Shown: positions 1 to 7,895, counted from the stretch's first letter. The stretch is DNA of 64,000 nucleotides from Oscillibacter valericigenes (GCF_021531435.1 NZ_JAFBIS010000001.1:124001-188000), one strand, 5' to 3'. The notes: a model not told the origin generated them from the sequence alone. A program made the numbers and translations.

Positions 1-137
1 GAAAGCGATTCCCCTTGGCAAGAAGCATGTGCTTGAATTATTTCTTTTTTGCCTTTGGGTACACGAAACATAATTCGATCTATTTTTTCCCTGTCGTATT
101 TCTGAATTGCTCGATTCATTGCATCCGAACGCGGCAT
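1..137 (-). CDS. Ribbon-helix-helix/Arc-like DNA-binding protein, partial (3' end outside window)
   Basis: Reading leftward from an ATG at 137, a 45-codon frame stays open to the window edge and begins MPRSDAMNRAIQKYDREKID, followed by RIMFRVPKGKKEIIQAHA. This matches a small, common Clostridia protein type that has a basic N-terminus and an Arc/ribbon-helix-helix fold; that assignment rests on family recall, not a search. A GAAAGGAG ribosome binding site lies about 12 bases upstream. Such proteins are usually small autoregulators or accessory-element genes. A 16-bp palindrome at 201-216, upstream of the start, could be its operator (inference). The C-terminus is missing, so total length is unknown. 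Confidence 0.6.
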   Translation of the reverse strand, partial: MPRSDAMNRAIQKYDREKIDRIMFRVPKGKKEIIQAHASCQGESL

Positions 138-200
138 GAGTTCTTCACGCTCCTTTCATCATTATATTTTAGATGTAGAAAACAGATAATCTCAATAAAC

Positions 201-216
201 TATACGTCAACGTATA
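201..216. promoter_or_regulatory. Perfect inverted repeat (possible operator)
   Basis: TATACGT, a CA spacer and ACGTATA form an uninterrupted palindrome about 65 bases upstream of the leftward ribbon-helix-helix gene and about 45 bases upstream of a rightward promoter. Its position suits an operator for either gene; no regulator has been assigned. Confidence 0.35.
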
Positions 217-258
217 AAACTGACAAAAATAAAAGGAGTATTTCGTAATAATTGACTA

Positions 259-287
259 TTGATATACGACAGCTTATATCCTATAAT
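259..287 (+). promoter_or_regulatory. Sigma-A-type promoter
   Basis: TTGATA (259-264), a 17-base spacer and TATAAT (282-287) form a near-consensus vegetative promoter reading toward the small membrane protein, the PemK-like gene and the GHKL ATPase. The predicted leader would be about 250 bases and contains a stable hairpin at 314-341. Confidence 0.6.
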
Positions 288-540
288 GTAGCAAAGAAAA
301 TAGAACAGCGGCAGCACAGAAGAGCACCACCTCTTCTGTGCCTGCGCAGGTGGATCAGCACCTACACAACGGACTTAGTCCGCACCGCAGGATTAGTATA
401 CCCTTTTTCATTCCAATGTGCAAGGGGTGTTTTCCTCCGGGCGACCAATTCTGTTATCTGTCATACCCGACACCGTGTAGGCTTCTCATGCCCTGCACGG
501 TGTTTTGTTTTCGGATTTTATGACAGAGGAGACGTTGTGC
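288..540 (+). other. Long untranslated leader with a perfect 11-bp hairpin
   Basis: No convincing gene lies here on either strand. Bases 314-324 pair perfectly with 331-341 around the loop CACCAC. A smaller hairpin (CGGAC/GTCCG) lies near 372-384, and a run ending in GGTGTTTTGTTTT is near 500. The hairpin at 314-341 is not followed directly by a T-run, so it is not a simple terminator. It could be a leader structure controlling the downstream genes; no known riboswitch was recognised. Confidence 0.35.
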
Positions 541-708
541 ATGTACGGAAAATGGCATTCGAAGCACCTTACTGATTGGGATAAAGCCTGCTTCATTGTC
601 CGGGGCGTTATCCGCTACCTCCTGACCGGCCTCCATTTACTTCTTCTCTGGATGCTGATTCGCCAGTCCGGAGTGCCTCCAGACGGCGCTTTCGAGCAGG
701 TTATCTAA
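541..708 (+). CDS. Small single-pass membrane protein, hypothetical
   Basis: Fifty-five residues start at an ATG preceded by GAGGAG with good spacing. The middle of the protein (VIRYLLTGLHLLLLWMLI) is a single strongly hydrophobic segment at about residues 23-40, preceded by a charged N-terminus. It is not recognised as any antitoxin or holin family. It lies 60 bases upstream of the PemK-like gene in the same direction and is probably co-transcribed from the promoter at 259-287. It could be a genuine small protein of the island or a chance frame; the ribosome binding site favours the former. Confidence 0.4.
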   Translation: MYGKWHSKHLTDWDKACFIVRGVIRYLLTGLHLLLLWMLIRQSGVPPDGAFEQVI

Positions 709-767
709 GATTACCTGGCCAGCAAAAACAATGGCAAAACATTCGGAATGATGAAGGAGTGATGAAC

Positions 768-1154
768 ATGGAACGATTTGAACTTTGGACAGCAGACCTT
801 CTGTTCCCGAAGGAAAGCGGCCTGAAGAAAGGACGGCGTCCGGTGGTAGTCGTTTCAGACGGAGAAACCATCGGAGACACTGGCTTCGTTAGCGTGGTGC
901 CCTTGACCAGAGAACTGACCAAGGAGCAGCGACTCAGCCACGTACTGCTTTGCAGCCGTTATTTGGATTACCCCAGCCGCGCTCTCTGCGAGCAGATTAC
1001 CACTGTTGACAAGGCTCGGCTTATCCGTCGAATTGGATATGTGGAAGATCCGTTTGACCGCTTCGCCATCAACCGCGCTTTGGCGGTGCATCTGCATTTG
1101 GCTCCGGCCGGAATCATTTATGTACAGGAGGATATGAACAATGGCTATTATTGA
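768..1154 (+). CDS. PemK/MazF-family toxin-like protein
   Basis: A 128-residue protein of the CcdB/MazF/PemK fold, a family of ribosome-independent mRNA endoribonucleases. Visible hallmarks are KGRRPVVVVSD near the N-terminus, SVVPLTRELT, and the core SRALCEQITTVDKARLIRRIG, which corresponds to the conserved segment carrying the family's catalytic Ser/Thr and dimer contacts. The ATG at 768 was chosen because AAGGAG lies eight bases upstream; in-frame GTG 759 and ATG 762 are too close to it. No MazE- or PemI-like antitoxin is seen upstream, where one is normally found. The 3' end overlaps the next ATG by 14 bases, so the gene is translationally coupled to the GHKL ATPase. Toxicity is inferred from family only. 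Confidence 0.75.
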   Translation: MERFELWTADLLFPKESGLKKGRRPVVVVSDGETIGDTGFVSVVPLTRELTKEQRLSHVLLCSRYLDYPSRALCEQITTVDKARLIRRIGYVEDPFDRFAINRALAVHLHLAPAGIIYVQEDMNNGYY

Positions 1155-2622
1155 CACGTTTAAGATCGACAACACCCCGGATGCTTCACGCATTTGGAAA
1201 GAGATGGGGAGCAGCTTTTCAAATCTGTCTCAGGCGCTCTGCGAGTTTGTGGATGACGCCGTCTCCAACTTCCGCGGCAACAAAGAGGACGAATCTCTGC
1301 GGCGTATAGTCCGCATTTTGGTGGAGCAGCAGAAGGACGCTGTAGACATCGTGGTAGAAGATGGCGGCACCGGCATTCGGAATGTGGCTAATGCCATGAC
1401 GCTGGCAGGTGTGGAAGAACAGGAGACTCCGCTGAACGAGCATGGCTACGGTCTGAAGCACGCGCTGTCCTACGTGGAAGGCAGCGGCAGCGATTGGGAG
1501 GTTTTTACCCGGACTGCGGAATCTGCGGCTCTGGGGCAGAGCTACGCCATGCGGGCACCGTATATTTTCGGGCACGATGAGTACCCCATCGAGATCCACG
1601 ATGATTGGCCTGGCAGTCTCGGTTCTACCGGCACAGTAATCCGCTTCCGCTCCCCGATGAACGTATTTGCCACACTGGAGCAGAGCGGCAAGCATAAGGA
1701 GATCCCCTTTGACCGGCTGATGGCAATTCTTAAAGAGCATCTGCGGTATACTTATGCTGAAATTCTGGAAGCAGGGGAGATGGGCATCGAGGTTATTACG
1801 AAGGCAGGAAAGGATGAAATGCGGGAGATGCTGGTTCCTCTGCTGCCTTCGTGGGAGGACGGCTCCATGGTGGATATTCCCAAGCGTAAGGTCAATTTGG
1901 GAGGCGGAAGCCTTCAGGTCAGCTGCCGGTATGGGCGTATCCTGCCTAGTAAGCAGAATTTCTGCCATTATCTTGGCAATATGGAGTCCAGCGGTGTGGA
2001 ACTGCGTATCAATGGACGGGTGATTGAGCACGGTTTACTGAAGACTATCTGGGGCAGAAAGGTACATAATTCCCAGAATGCTTTTCTGGCGCAGGTGGAT
2101 CTGACAACGGAATCGTTAGAGACAATCCCGGCTACTAAAACAGCCAAAAATGGTTTCCGGGAGGAGGATCCTCGGCTGCAGGAGTTGTTTAAGTGGATTC
2201 GAGCCAATGTGCAGCTTCCGGAGAATGAGTCTGAGTCAAAGGAACAGAAGATGTTCCGCAAGCTGGCGGAAAAGAAAGCGGAGCTGCCGGGCATGACCAG
2301 GGTTTCCCTGGAGGAGGCTACTTTCCGTACCATTGGACTCCGGGAACGGATGGATATGTTTACCTGCCAGAATGACCAGGTGACTATTTATGAGGGAAAA
2401 GTCAGGGGTACAAAAGCAAGCGATGTGTATCAGCTGAAAATGTACTGGGATGGCTGTATTCAGGACGGTGTTCCGGCAGATGAAGGTGTTCTGGTGGGAG
2501 GCCGACACCCCAAGGAAGTATATCGTCTGATCCAGCATGTCAACAGCACGATCGGTCCCGACGGCCGCCCCTATCACTTCCGGCTGACGACGTGGAAAGA
2601 AGAGGGGATTACCTGCGCGTGA
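1141..2622 (+). CDS. GHKL ATPase (MORC/Hsp90-like HATPase_c_3 protein)
   Basis: A 493-residue protein with an N-terminal GHKL ATP-binding module. The N-box Glu/Asn region is represented by ALCEFVDDAVSN (about residues 31-42), the G1 box by VEDGGTGI (about 76-83), and the G2 lid by HGYGLKHAL (about 100-108). The order and spacing match Hsp90/MutL/MORC-type ATPases rather than histidine kinases, and no H-box or receiver partner is present. The C-terminal half (about residues 230-493) is not recognised. The gene starts inside the PemK-like gene behind AGGAGG. GHKL proteins of this kind occur in bacterial defence and DNA-metabolism islands, but this role is only suggested by context. Confidence 0.7.
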   Translation: MAIIDTFKIDNTPDASRIWKEMGSSFSNLSQALCEFVDDAVSNFRGNKEDESLRRIVRILVEQQKDAVDIVVEDGGTGIRNVANAMTLAGVEEQETPLNEHGYGLKHALSYVEGSGSDWEVFTRTAESAALGQSYAMRAPYIFGHDEYPIEIHDDWPGSLGSTGTVIRFRSPMNVFATLEQSGKHKEIPFDRLMAILKEHLRYTYAEILEAGEMGIEVITKAGKDEMREMLVPLLPSWEDGSMVDIPKRKVNLGGGSLQVSCRYGRILPSKQNFCHYLGNMESSGVELRINGRVIEHGLLKTIWGRKVHNSQNAFLAQVDLTTESLETIPATKTAKNGFREEDPRLQELFKWIRANVQLPENESESKEQKMFRKLAEKKAELPGMTRVSLEEATFRTIGLRERMDMFTCQNDQVTIYEGKVRGTKASDVYQLKMYWDGCIQDGVPADEGVLVGGRHPKEVYRLIQHVNSTIGPDGRPYHFRLTTWKEEGITCA

Positions 2623-2637
2623 GAAAGAAACGGAAAG

Positions 2638-2838
2638 ATGAAACTCCTGTATTTCAATATTGTGGTGACAGTGGTGTACATTGTGGGCATGGTATTACTG
2701 GTCCGGGAACTGCGGATTGCCAGCGTAGAAGAGCGGCGGGAGCGGCAGACGATTCCGATGATGATGGCTGCCACACTATTGTATATCGTTCTGATTTGTA
2801 AGACGCATGCTCTGGTGGCGATGTTTGCGGGAGGATAG
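2638..2838 (+). CDS. Small two-pass membrane protein, hypothetical
   Basis: Sixty-six residues with two hydrophobic stretches, FNIVVTVVYIVGMVLLV (about residues 6-22) and MMMAATLLYIVLIC (about 41-54), separated by a charged loop (RELRIASVEERRERQ). The ribosome binding site is weak (CGGAAAG). It lies 15 bases after the GHKL ATPase and four bases before the XRE gene, in the same direction, so it probably belongs to the same transcript. No family recognised. Confidence 0.45.
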   Translation: MKLLYFNIVVTVVYIVGMVLLVRELRIASVEERRERQTIPMMMAATLLYIVLICKTHALVAMFAGG

Positions 2839-2841
2839 GTG

Positions 2842-3192
2842 ATGGACTACGAGGAAACTCTGAATTATCGGCTAATTGGAAAACGGATTCGTGAACTCCG
2901 AGAGAAGTTCGGAATGACGCAGGAAAATCTGGCGGAAGCCATCGAGGTGTCAGTGCCGTATGTGAGTCATATTGAGAGGGGGATGAAAAGACCAGGCCTT
3001 CAGATTCTTGTTAGGATCGCGGTAGCGTTCGAAGTTACTGTGGATACACTTCTGATTGGCAACCAGACGGCAGACAAAGAAGTGGCTTGTGCAGAAGTCC
3101 AAAAGCTCCTTGATGATTGTTCACCTAAAGAACGGAGGATGCTGCTTGCGGCCACAACTGCAATCAAAAATGTTTTACGAGATGAGACATAA
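2842..3192 (+). CDS. XRE-family helix-turn-helix regulator
   Basis: A 116-residue regulator. Residues about 10-65 form a classical Cro/C1 helix-turn-helix: IGKRIRELREKFGMTQENLA, then VSVPYVSHIERGMKRP, then a dimer-like segment VAFEVTVDTLLIG. The rest (about 70-116) is a helical tail. ATG 2842 is preferred over GTG 2839 because GGGAGG lies eight bases upstream of it. It is the last gene of the rightward island operon, followed by a strong terminator, and plausibly autoregulates the cluster. Confidence 0.8.
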   Translation: MDYEETLNYRLIGKRIRELREKFGMTQENLAEAIEVSVPYVSHIERGMKRPGLQILVRIAVAFEVTVDTLLIGNQTADKEVACAEVQKLLDDCSPKERRMLLAATTAIKNVLRDET

Positions 3193-3245
3193 GAAGAGCC
3201 AGTATTGAACAAAAAGTCTAATGAGATACTTTTAAACTTCTTATA

Positions 3246-3293
3246 AAAAGGGGTATGGGGAGCTACGTATTCTCCATACCCCTTTTCTTTTTT
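3246..3293 (+). terminator. Strong rho-independent terminator
   Basis: A 15-17 bp stem (AAAAGGGGTATGGRGA against its complement ending CCCCTTTT) with a short loop is followed by C and six T's. It closes the XRE-ending operon, and the A-run on its left arm may let it act in both directions. Confidence 0.8.
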
Positions 3294-3655
3294 CAGCAAT
3301 AAAGAATGGATGGAAGGACAGACAGATTTCCAGCAATGAAGATCGGGCGGAAGAGCATACAGATTTCCAGCAAAGAAGATCATGCGGAAGGGTAGACAGA
3401 TTTCCAACAATGAAGATTGGGCGGAAGGGTAGACAGATTTCCAGCAATAAAGACCGGGCGGAAGGGTAGACAGATTTCCAGCAATAAAGATCGGGCGGAA
3501 GGGTATTCAGATTTCCAGCAATGAAGATCGGGCGGAAGGGTAGACAGATTTCCAGCAATGAAGACCGGGCAGAAGAGCATACGGATTTCCGGTAATGAAG
3601 ATCGAGCGGAAGATCAGACAGATTTTCAACAACAAAAAATGGAAGGAAAGCGGGT
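3286..3655. repeat. Tandem array of about 8-10 units of 37 bp
   Basis: Units start at 3323, 3360, 3397, 3434, 3471, 3508, 3545 and 3582, exactly 37 bases apart, with degenerate partial units at both ends. The consensus begins CAGATTTCCAGCAATGAAGA and ends TCGGGCGGAAGGGTAGA. Divergence is spread over the whole unit, so there is no repeat/spacer division. Minus-strand frames through it are open only because 37 is not a multiple of 3 and stops are rare; they are low complexity and have no start signals. Confidence 0.85.
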
Positions 3656-4345
3656 TTCCAGCAAAGTAAGGTCAAACACTTAAACTGGGATGGAATTTTA
3701 TCATAAGTGATGCCAGGCAGACCACATTTGGTTTCAAGGAGAAGAAGGCATTTACGTCAGAGAGGATAGACTGCCAAATTTCCAGGATAGCAGATTGACT
3801 TTTGCGAGGACTGATGGAAAGGAAGCAGTGCGCAATTTTCCAGTAAAGAAACACAGAAGAGGAAGAGAATGCAGATTTCCAACAGAAAAAAACGGACGGA
3901 TTAGACGAAACGATTGGATGCCCAGACGAATTTCCAATATTGAAAATGAGCTGCTTTGAGACGCATAAAAAGGAAGAATAAACAAAATTCCAATATTGGT
4001 GTATTGCGAATATCAAATGCGGGCAAGGGCTCAATTTGGATGAGAATTGCTCGATAATGGACAAAGAGCGTATTGATGAGGGGGCGACGCTGGTTTTGAG
4101 ATGCGAGGATAGACTGCCAAATTTCCGGGATAGCTGATCGGACTTTGCATGGACTGATGGAAAGGAAGCGGTGAACGGATTTCCAGCAAAAAAATTGGAA
4201 GAGGAAGAAGATGCAGATTTCCAACAAAAAAACGATAGTATCTTGAGGCTATTGAAGGGAAGGATAGACAGATTTCCAGCATTCAGAAACCAGTCTGCTG
4301 TGTGCCTTTGAAAGGAAGAATGAACGTCTTTCCAACATCCGAGAA
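3656..4345. repeat. Non-coding region with dispersed TTTCCAGCA-like motifs and a duplicated ~130-bp block
   Basis: No credible gene is seen. The core of the neighbouring 37-bp unit (ATTTCCAGCA, ATTTCCAACA, TTTCCAATA and similar) recurs about a dozen times at irregular spacing. A diverged block at 3762-3894 (GAGGATAGACTGCCAAATTT onward) is repeated at 4105-4234, about 343 bases later, including the stretches GGACTGATGGAAAGGAAGC and GCAGATTTCCAACA. The block has probably decayed from the same repeat family. Confidence 0.65.
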
Positions 4346-4417
4346 TCATTGGGCAGAGAAGAAATCGTTAATTGTGGGGAAGCGATGACCGAAGAAAATC
4401 GAAAACTGAACAAAAGG

Positions 4418-4446
4418 AAAAGCCGCAGACGGGTATCTGCGGCTTT
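4418..4446 (-). terminator. Rho-independent terminator of the leftward XRE gene
   Basis: AAAAGCCGCAGA and TCTGCGGCTTTT flank a six-base loop, giving a stem with a T-run on the minus strand. It lies 30 bases beyond the stop of the XRE gene at 4476. Confidence 0.75.
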
Positions 4447-4475
4447 TGCACCAATGGTCGGGGGGCTGTTTGGCT

Positions 4476-4940
4476 TTACCGCCCCAGCTCCTTGCGGATG
4501 GCCTTGGCCAGGAGCTGCTGGCCCTCGGGGGAGCGGAGGACCTCCAGGACCGTGGAGCGGACCATGTCCTGGAAGGACTTGCTTTTCAGCAGGGCGCTGA
4601 ACACGGCGCCGTCTCCGTCGCCGCCGGATGACTGGACCACCTGGGCGGCGGGCCGGGGGGCCGCTTTCGGAACGGGCCGGGGCACGGCGGGTTCGTCGGC
4701 CACATTACCGCTGAGCCAGGAATCCGTGCCGGAGGGGTCGTCGGACTCGCCCCGGAGATAGGCAAGGGAGACGCCGAAATACTGTGCCAGCTTGGCCTGC
4801 TGATCCTGAGACGGGGTCTGGCGGCCCGTCTCGAACTTTTCAACGGACATGCGGGGCAGGCCCAGCGCCGCCGCCAGGGCGGGGCGGCTCAGGCCCTTTT
4901 CGACCCGCAGGGCTTCAATACGCTGTGCAATGGTGATCAT
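4476..4940 (-). CDS. XRE-family transcriptional regulator
   Basis: A 154-residue protein. Residues about 5-60 are a Cro/C1-type helix-turn-helix (RIEALRVEKGLSRPALAAAL, then PRMSVEKFETGRQTPS, then LAQYFGVSLAYLRGE). A Pro/Ala-rich linker (about 75-100) follows. The C-terminal helical segment about 110-154 (KSFQDMVRSTVLEVLRSPEG then LLAKAIRKELG) may mediate oligomerisation. It lies 21 bases downstream of nrdG on the same strand and may share its transcript, ending at the terminator at 4418-4446. The target is unknown. Confidence 0.8.
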   Translation of the reverse strand: MITIAQRIEALRVEKGLSRPALAAALGLPRMSVEKFETGRQTPSQDQQAKLAQYFGVSLAYLRGESDDPSGTDSWLSGNVADEPAVPRPVPKAAPRPAAQVVQSSGGDGDGAVFSALLKSKSFQDMVRSTVLEVLRSPEGQQLLAKAIRKELGR

Positions 4941-4961
4941 GTGTGGTTCCTCCTTATGTGT

Positions 4962-5489
4962 TCAGCGGCGGTCCGGCAGGAAGCAGAGGTGTCCCGCGGC
5001 CCGGCTGGCGTTCAGGTCGATGAGGCGCTGGTTCCGGCTGCCCCGGAACCGCAGGGAGATGTCCTTCAGCTCCTCCACGAAGCGGCCGTCCACCAGCACG
5101 TCCAGCAGGGACAGAAACTCGTCCGTCACCTCGCAGCGGGGATGGGTGCCGTCGGTGGTCAGCTCCTCGTAGGTGAAGCCGGAGAAGGACCAGATGTTCT
5201 TCTTCGGATAGGCGGAGCGGACCCGGCGCAGGAAGGGCACCAGCACCCGCTGGTTCTCCGGCTCGAAAGGCTCGCCGCCAAGAAGCGTCAAACCGTTGAT
5301 ATAGCTGGGGGACAGCAGCTCCAGGAGGTGCTGCTCCGTCTCTTCCGTGAAGGGCTGGCCGTAGTTAAAATCCCAGGTCTGGGGCTGGAAGCAGTTCTTG
5401 CAGTGGTTGGTGCAGCCGGAGACGAACAGCGTCACCCGGACGCCCTCGCCGTTGGCGATGTCACAGTTTTTGATCTCACCGTAGTACAT
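4962..5489 (-). CDS. nrdG: Anaerobic ribonucleoside-triphosphate reductase activating protein
   Basis: A 175-residue radical-SAM activase that installs the glycyl radical on NrdD using S-adenosylmethionine and a [4Fe-4S] cluster. The cluster ligands are in CTNHCKNC (CX3CX2C, about residues 27-34), and the SAM-binding GGEP motif is LTLLGGEPFEPEN. The start MYYGEIKNCD at 5489 has GGGAAGGCGG in front; the longer upstream open frame runs through hairpin repeats and is unlikely to be translated. It lies directly downstream of nrdD on the same strand, separated by a hairpin-rich gap. Confidence 0.93.
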   Translation of the reverse strand: MYYGEIKNCDIANGEGVRVTLFVSGCTNHCKNCFQPQTWDFNYGQPFTEETEQHLLELLSPSYINGLTLLGGEPFEPENQRVLVPFLRRVRSAYPKKNIWSFSGFTYEELTTDGTHPRCEVTDEFLSLLDVLVDGRFVEELKDISLRFRGSRNQRLIDLNASRAAGHLCFLPDRR

Positions 5490-5499
5490 GTTGCCGCCT

Positions 5500-5655
5500 T
5501 CCCAATTCCCGCCCGCAGGCGGGAATCTCATAAAATTGTTTTTCCCGAGGACATGCGCCTCGGGAAAAACACTTCTCGGTTTGTAAGTGTGCGAGCGCAG
5601 CGAGTGCGCGCACAAACCGTCACTCTTCTCCCAAAAGGCATTGCCTTTTGGGAAG
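5500..5655 (-). repeat. Cluster of four hairpins in the nrdD-nrdG gap
   Basis: In mRNA order there are: a TTCCCAAAAGGC/GCCTTTTGGGAA stem (about 5630-5655); a long stem around CGCACTCGCTGCGCTCG closed by GGTTTGT/ACAAACC (about 5578-5619); a TTTTTCCCGAGG/CCTCGGGAAAAA stem with the loop CGCATGT (5539-5569); and TTCCCGCC/GGCGGGAA (about 5503-5524). The third module recurs at 30316-30345 with almost the same loop. The cluster may modulate nrdG relative to nrdD or mark a dispersed element. Confidence 0.6.
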
Positions 5656-5659
5656 ATAA

Positions 5660-7858
5660 TTACAGGTGCAGGACCCGGTCACGAATTTCCTGGGTGCGGC
5701 CCTGGTTCCAGAACTGGGTACCGATGTAGCCGCAGGTACGGCGGGCCACATTCATCTTGCTCTGGTCGGTGTTGCCGCACTTGGGGCATCTCCAGATCAG
5801 CTTGCCGTTTTCCTCCACGATCTGGATCTCGCCGTCCCAGCCGCAGACCTGGCAGTAGTCGCTCTTGGTGTTCAGCTCGGCGTAGATGATGTTGTCGTAG
5901 ATGAACTTCATCACTTCCAGAACGGCGGGGATGTTGTTCTGCATGTCGGGGACTTCCACGTAGCTGATGGCGCCGCCGGGGGAGAGGTGCTGGAACTGGG
6001 CCTCGAATTTCAGCTTGGTGAAGGCGTCGATCTCCTCGGTGACATGGACGTGGTAGCTGTTGGTGATATAGCCCTTGTCGGTGATGCCGGGGATGATGCC
6101 GAAGCGCTTCTGCAGGCACTTGGCGAACTTGTAGGTGGTGGACTCCAGAGGCGTGCCGTACAGGGAGTAATCGATGTTCTCGGCGGTCTTCCACTCCTTG
6201 CACTTGTCGTTCATCTTCTGCATGATGCTCAGGGCGAAGGGGGTGGCGGAGGGGTCGGTATGGCTCTTGCCGGTCATAAACTTCACGCACTCATACAGGC
6301 CCGCGTAGCCCAGGGAGATGGTGGAATAGCCGTCGTAGAGCAGCTTGTCGATGGGCTCGCCCTTCTTCAGCCGGGCCAGGGCGCCGTACTGCCACAGGAT
6401 GGGGGCCACGTCGGACAGCGTGCCCTTCAGGCGGTCGTGGCGGCAGCGCAGGGCACGGTGGCATAGCTCCAGGCGCTCGTCAAAGATCTTCCAGAATTTC
6501 TCCAGATTGCCGCCGGAGGACAGGGCCACGTCCGGCAGGTTGATGGTGACCACGCCCTGGTTGAAGCGGCCGTAATACTTGTGCTTGCCCGGCTCGTAGT
6601 TGCCGGCGTTGGCGATGTTGCCGATGCCCGCGTCGGTGAAGCGGTCCGGGGTCAGGAAAGAGCGGCAGCCCATGCAGGTGTACACGTCGCCCTTCAGCTC
6701 CAGCATCTTCTTCTCGGAGATGTAGTCGGGCACCATGCGGCGGGCGGTGCACTTGGCGGCCAGCTCCGTCAGATACCAGTAGGGGTCGCCCTCGTGGATG
6801 TTGTCCTCCTCCAGCACGTAGATGAGCTTGGGGAAAGCGGGGGTGATCCACACGCCGTCCTCGTTCTTCACGCCCTCGTACCGCTGGAGCAGGGTCTCCT
6901 CGATGATCATGGCCAGGTCTTTCTTCTCCTGCTCGCTCTTGGCCTCGTTCAGGTACATGAACACCGTGACAAAGGGCGCCTGGCCGTTGGTGGTCAGCAG
7001 GGTCAGGACCTGGTACTGGATGGTCTGGACACCCCGGCGGACCTCGTCCCGCAGGCGGGTCTCCACCAGCTCGCTGAGCTTCTCCTCGCCGGGGTCCACG
7101 CCGATGGCGGCCATCTCCTGCTCCACCACCTTGCGCAGCTTCTTGCGGCTGACGTCCACGAAGGGCGCCAGGTGGGTCAGGGAGATGGACTGACCGCCGT
7201 ACTGGTTGGAGGCCACCTGGGCGATGATCTGGGTGGCGATGTTGCAGGCGGTGGAGAAGCTGTGGGGCCGCTCGATCATGGTGCCGGTGATGACGGTGCC
7301 GTTCTGGAGCATGTCCTCCAGGTTCACCAGGTCGCAGTTGTGCATGTGCTGGGCATAGTAGTCAGAATCGTGGAAGTGGATGATGCCCTCCCGGTGGGCC
7401 TCCACGATGTCGGGAGGCAGCAGCAGACGCTCGGAGAGGTCGCGGGAGACCTCGCCCGCCATGTAGTCCCGCTGGGTGGAGTTCACGATGGGGTTTTTGT
7501 TGGAGTTCTCCTGCTTGGCCTCCTCGTTGCAGCACTCGATGAGGCTTAAGATCTTCTCGTCGGTGGTGTTGCTCTTGCGGACCAGGGAGCGGGTGTAGCG
7601 GTAGGTGACATAGTTCTTCGCCACCTCGTAGGCGCCGTGGGCCATGATCTGGTACTCCACCAGGTCCTGGATCTCCTCCACGGAGGGAGAACGGTTCATT
7701 TTCAGGCAGCTCAGCTCCACAAATTCGGCGATGCGCTTGACCTGCATCGGCGTCATGCGGGCGCCTTCTTCCACGCTCTCGTTGGCTTTCGTGATGGCGG
7801 CGATGATCTTGGTGATGTCGAACACGACTTCCGTACCATTGCGCTTGATGACTTTCAT
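5660..7858 (-). CDS. nrdD: Anaerobic (class III) ribonucleoside-triphosphate reductase
   Basis: A 732-residue enzyme that reduces ribonucleoside triphosphates to deoxy forms without oxygen. The N-terminus (MKVIKRNGTEVVFDITKI, to about residue 95) is an ATP-cone regulatory domain. The core carries the typical LTTNGQAPFVTVFMYL and YTCMGCRSFLTPDRF segments. The C-terminus has the zinc-site cysteines CQVCGWDGE and RCPKCGNTD, then the glycyl-radical loop RRTCGYIGTQFWNQGR. Length fits the family. GGAGGG precedes the ATG. NrdR-like boxes overlap its promoter region, so control by NrdR and dNTP level is likely. It is followed by its activase. Confidence 0.95.
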   Translation of the reverse strand: MKVIKRNGTEVVFDITKIIAAITKANESVEEGARMTPMQVKRIAEFVELSCLKMNRSPSVEEIQDLVEYQIMAHGAYEVAKNYVTYRYTRSLVRKSNTTDEKILSLIECCNEEAKQENSNKNPIVNSTQRDYMAGEVSRDLSERLLLPPDIVEAHREGIIHFHDSDYYAQHMHNCDLVNLEDMLQNGTVITGTMIERPHSFSTACNIATQIIAQVASNQYGGQSISLTHLAPFVDVSRKKLRKVVEQEMAAIGVDPGEEKLSELVETRLRDEVRRGVQTIQYQVLTLLTTNGQAPFVTVFMYLNEAKSEQEKKDLAMIIEETLLQRYEGVKNEDGVWITPAFPKLIYVLEEDNIHEGDPYWYLTELAAKCTARRMVPDYISEKKMLELKGDVYTCMGCRSFLTPDRFTDAGIGNIANAGNYEPGKHKYYGRFNQGVVTINLPDVALSSGGNLEKFWKIFDERLELCHRALRCRHDRLKGTLSDVAPILWQYGALARLKKGEPIDKLLYDGYSTISLGYAGLYECVKFMTGKSHTDPSATPFALSIMQKMNDKCKEWKTAENIDYSLYGTPLESTTYKFAKCLQKRFGIIPGITDKGYITNSYHVHVTEEIDAFTKLKFEAQFQHLSPGGAISYVEVPDMQNNIPAVLEVMKFIYDNIIYAELNTKSDYCQVCGWDGEIQIVEENGKLIWRCPKCGNTDQSKMNVARRTCGYIGTQFWNQGRTQEIRDRVLHL

Positions 7859-7895
7859 GCGTTATCCCTCCGTATAGTATCTGTGCGCGCAAAGC

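Noticed and set aside
15-248. Rightward 77-codon frame at the left edge
   Set aside because: It is antisense to the better-supported ribbon-helix-helix gene, has no ribosome binding site and has Cys/Phe-rich shadow composition.
541-708. MazE/PemI-type antitoxin for the PemK-like gene
   Set aside because: The product is a single-pass membrane protein with no AbrB-like or ribbon-helix-helix DNA-binding pattern.
3286-3655. CRISPR array
   Set aside because: The period is exact at 37 bp with no conserved repeat separated by unique spacers; variation is spread across the unit and no cas genes are near.
3241-4349. Minus-strand coding frames through the repeat region
   Set aside because: They are low-complexity products of tandem repetition, overlap in all frames, and lack ribosome binding sites and recognisable domains.
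5490-5659. tRNA or small structured RNA gene between nrdD and nrdG
   Set aside because: The hairpins are simple independent stems with no cloverleaf or CCA-type features.
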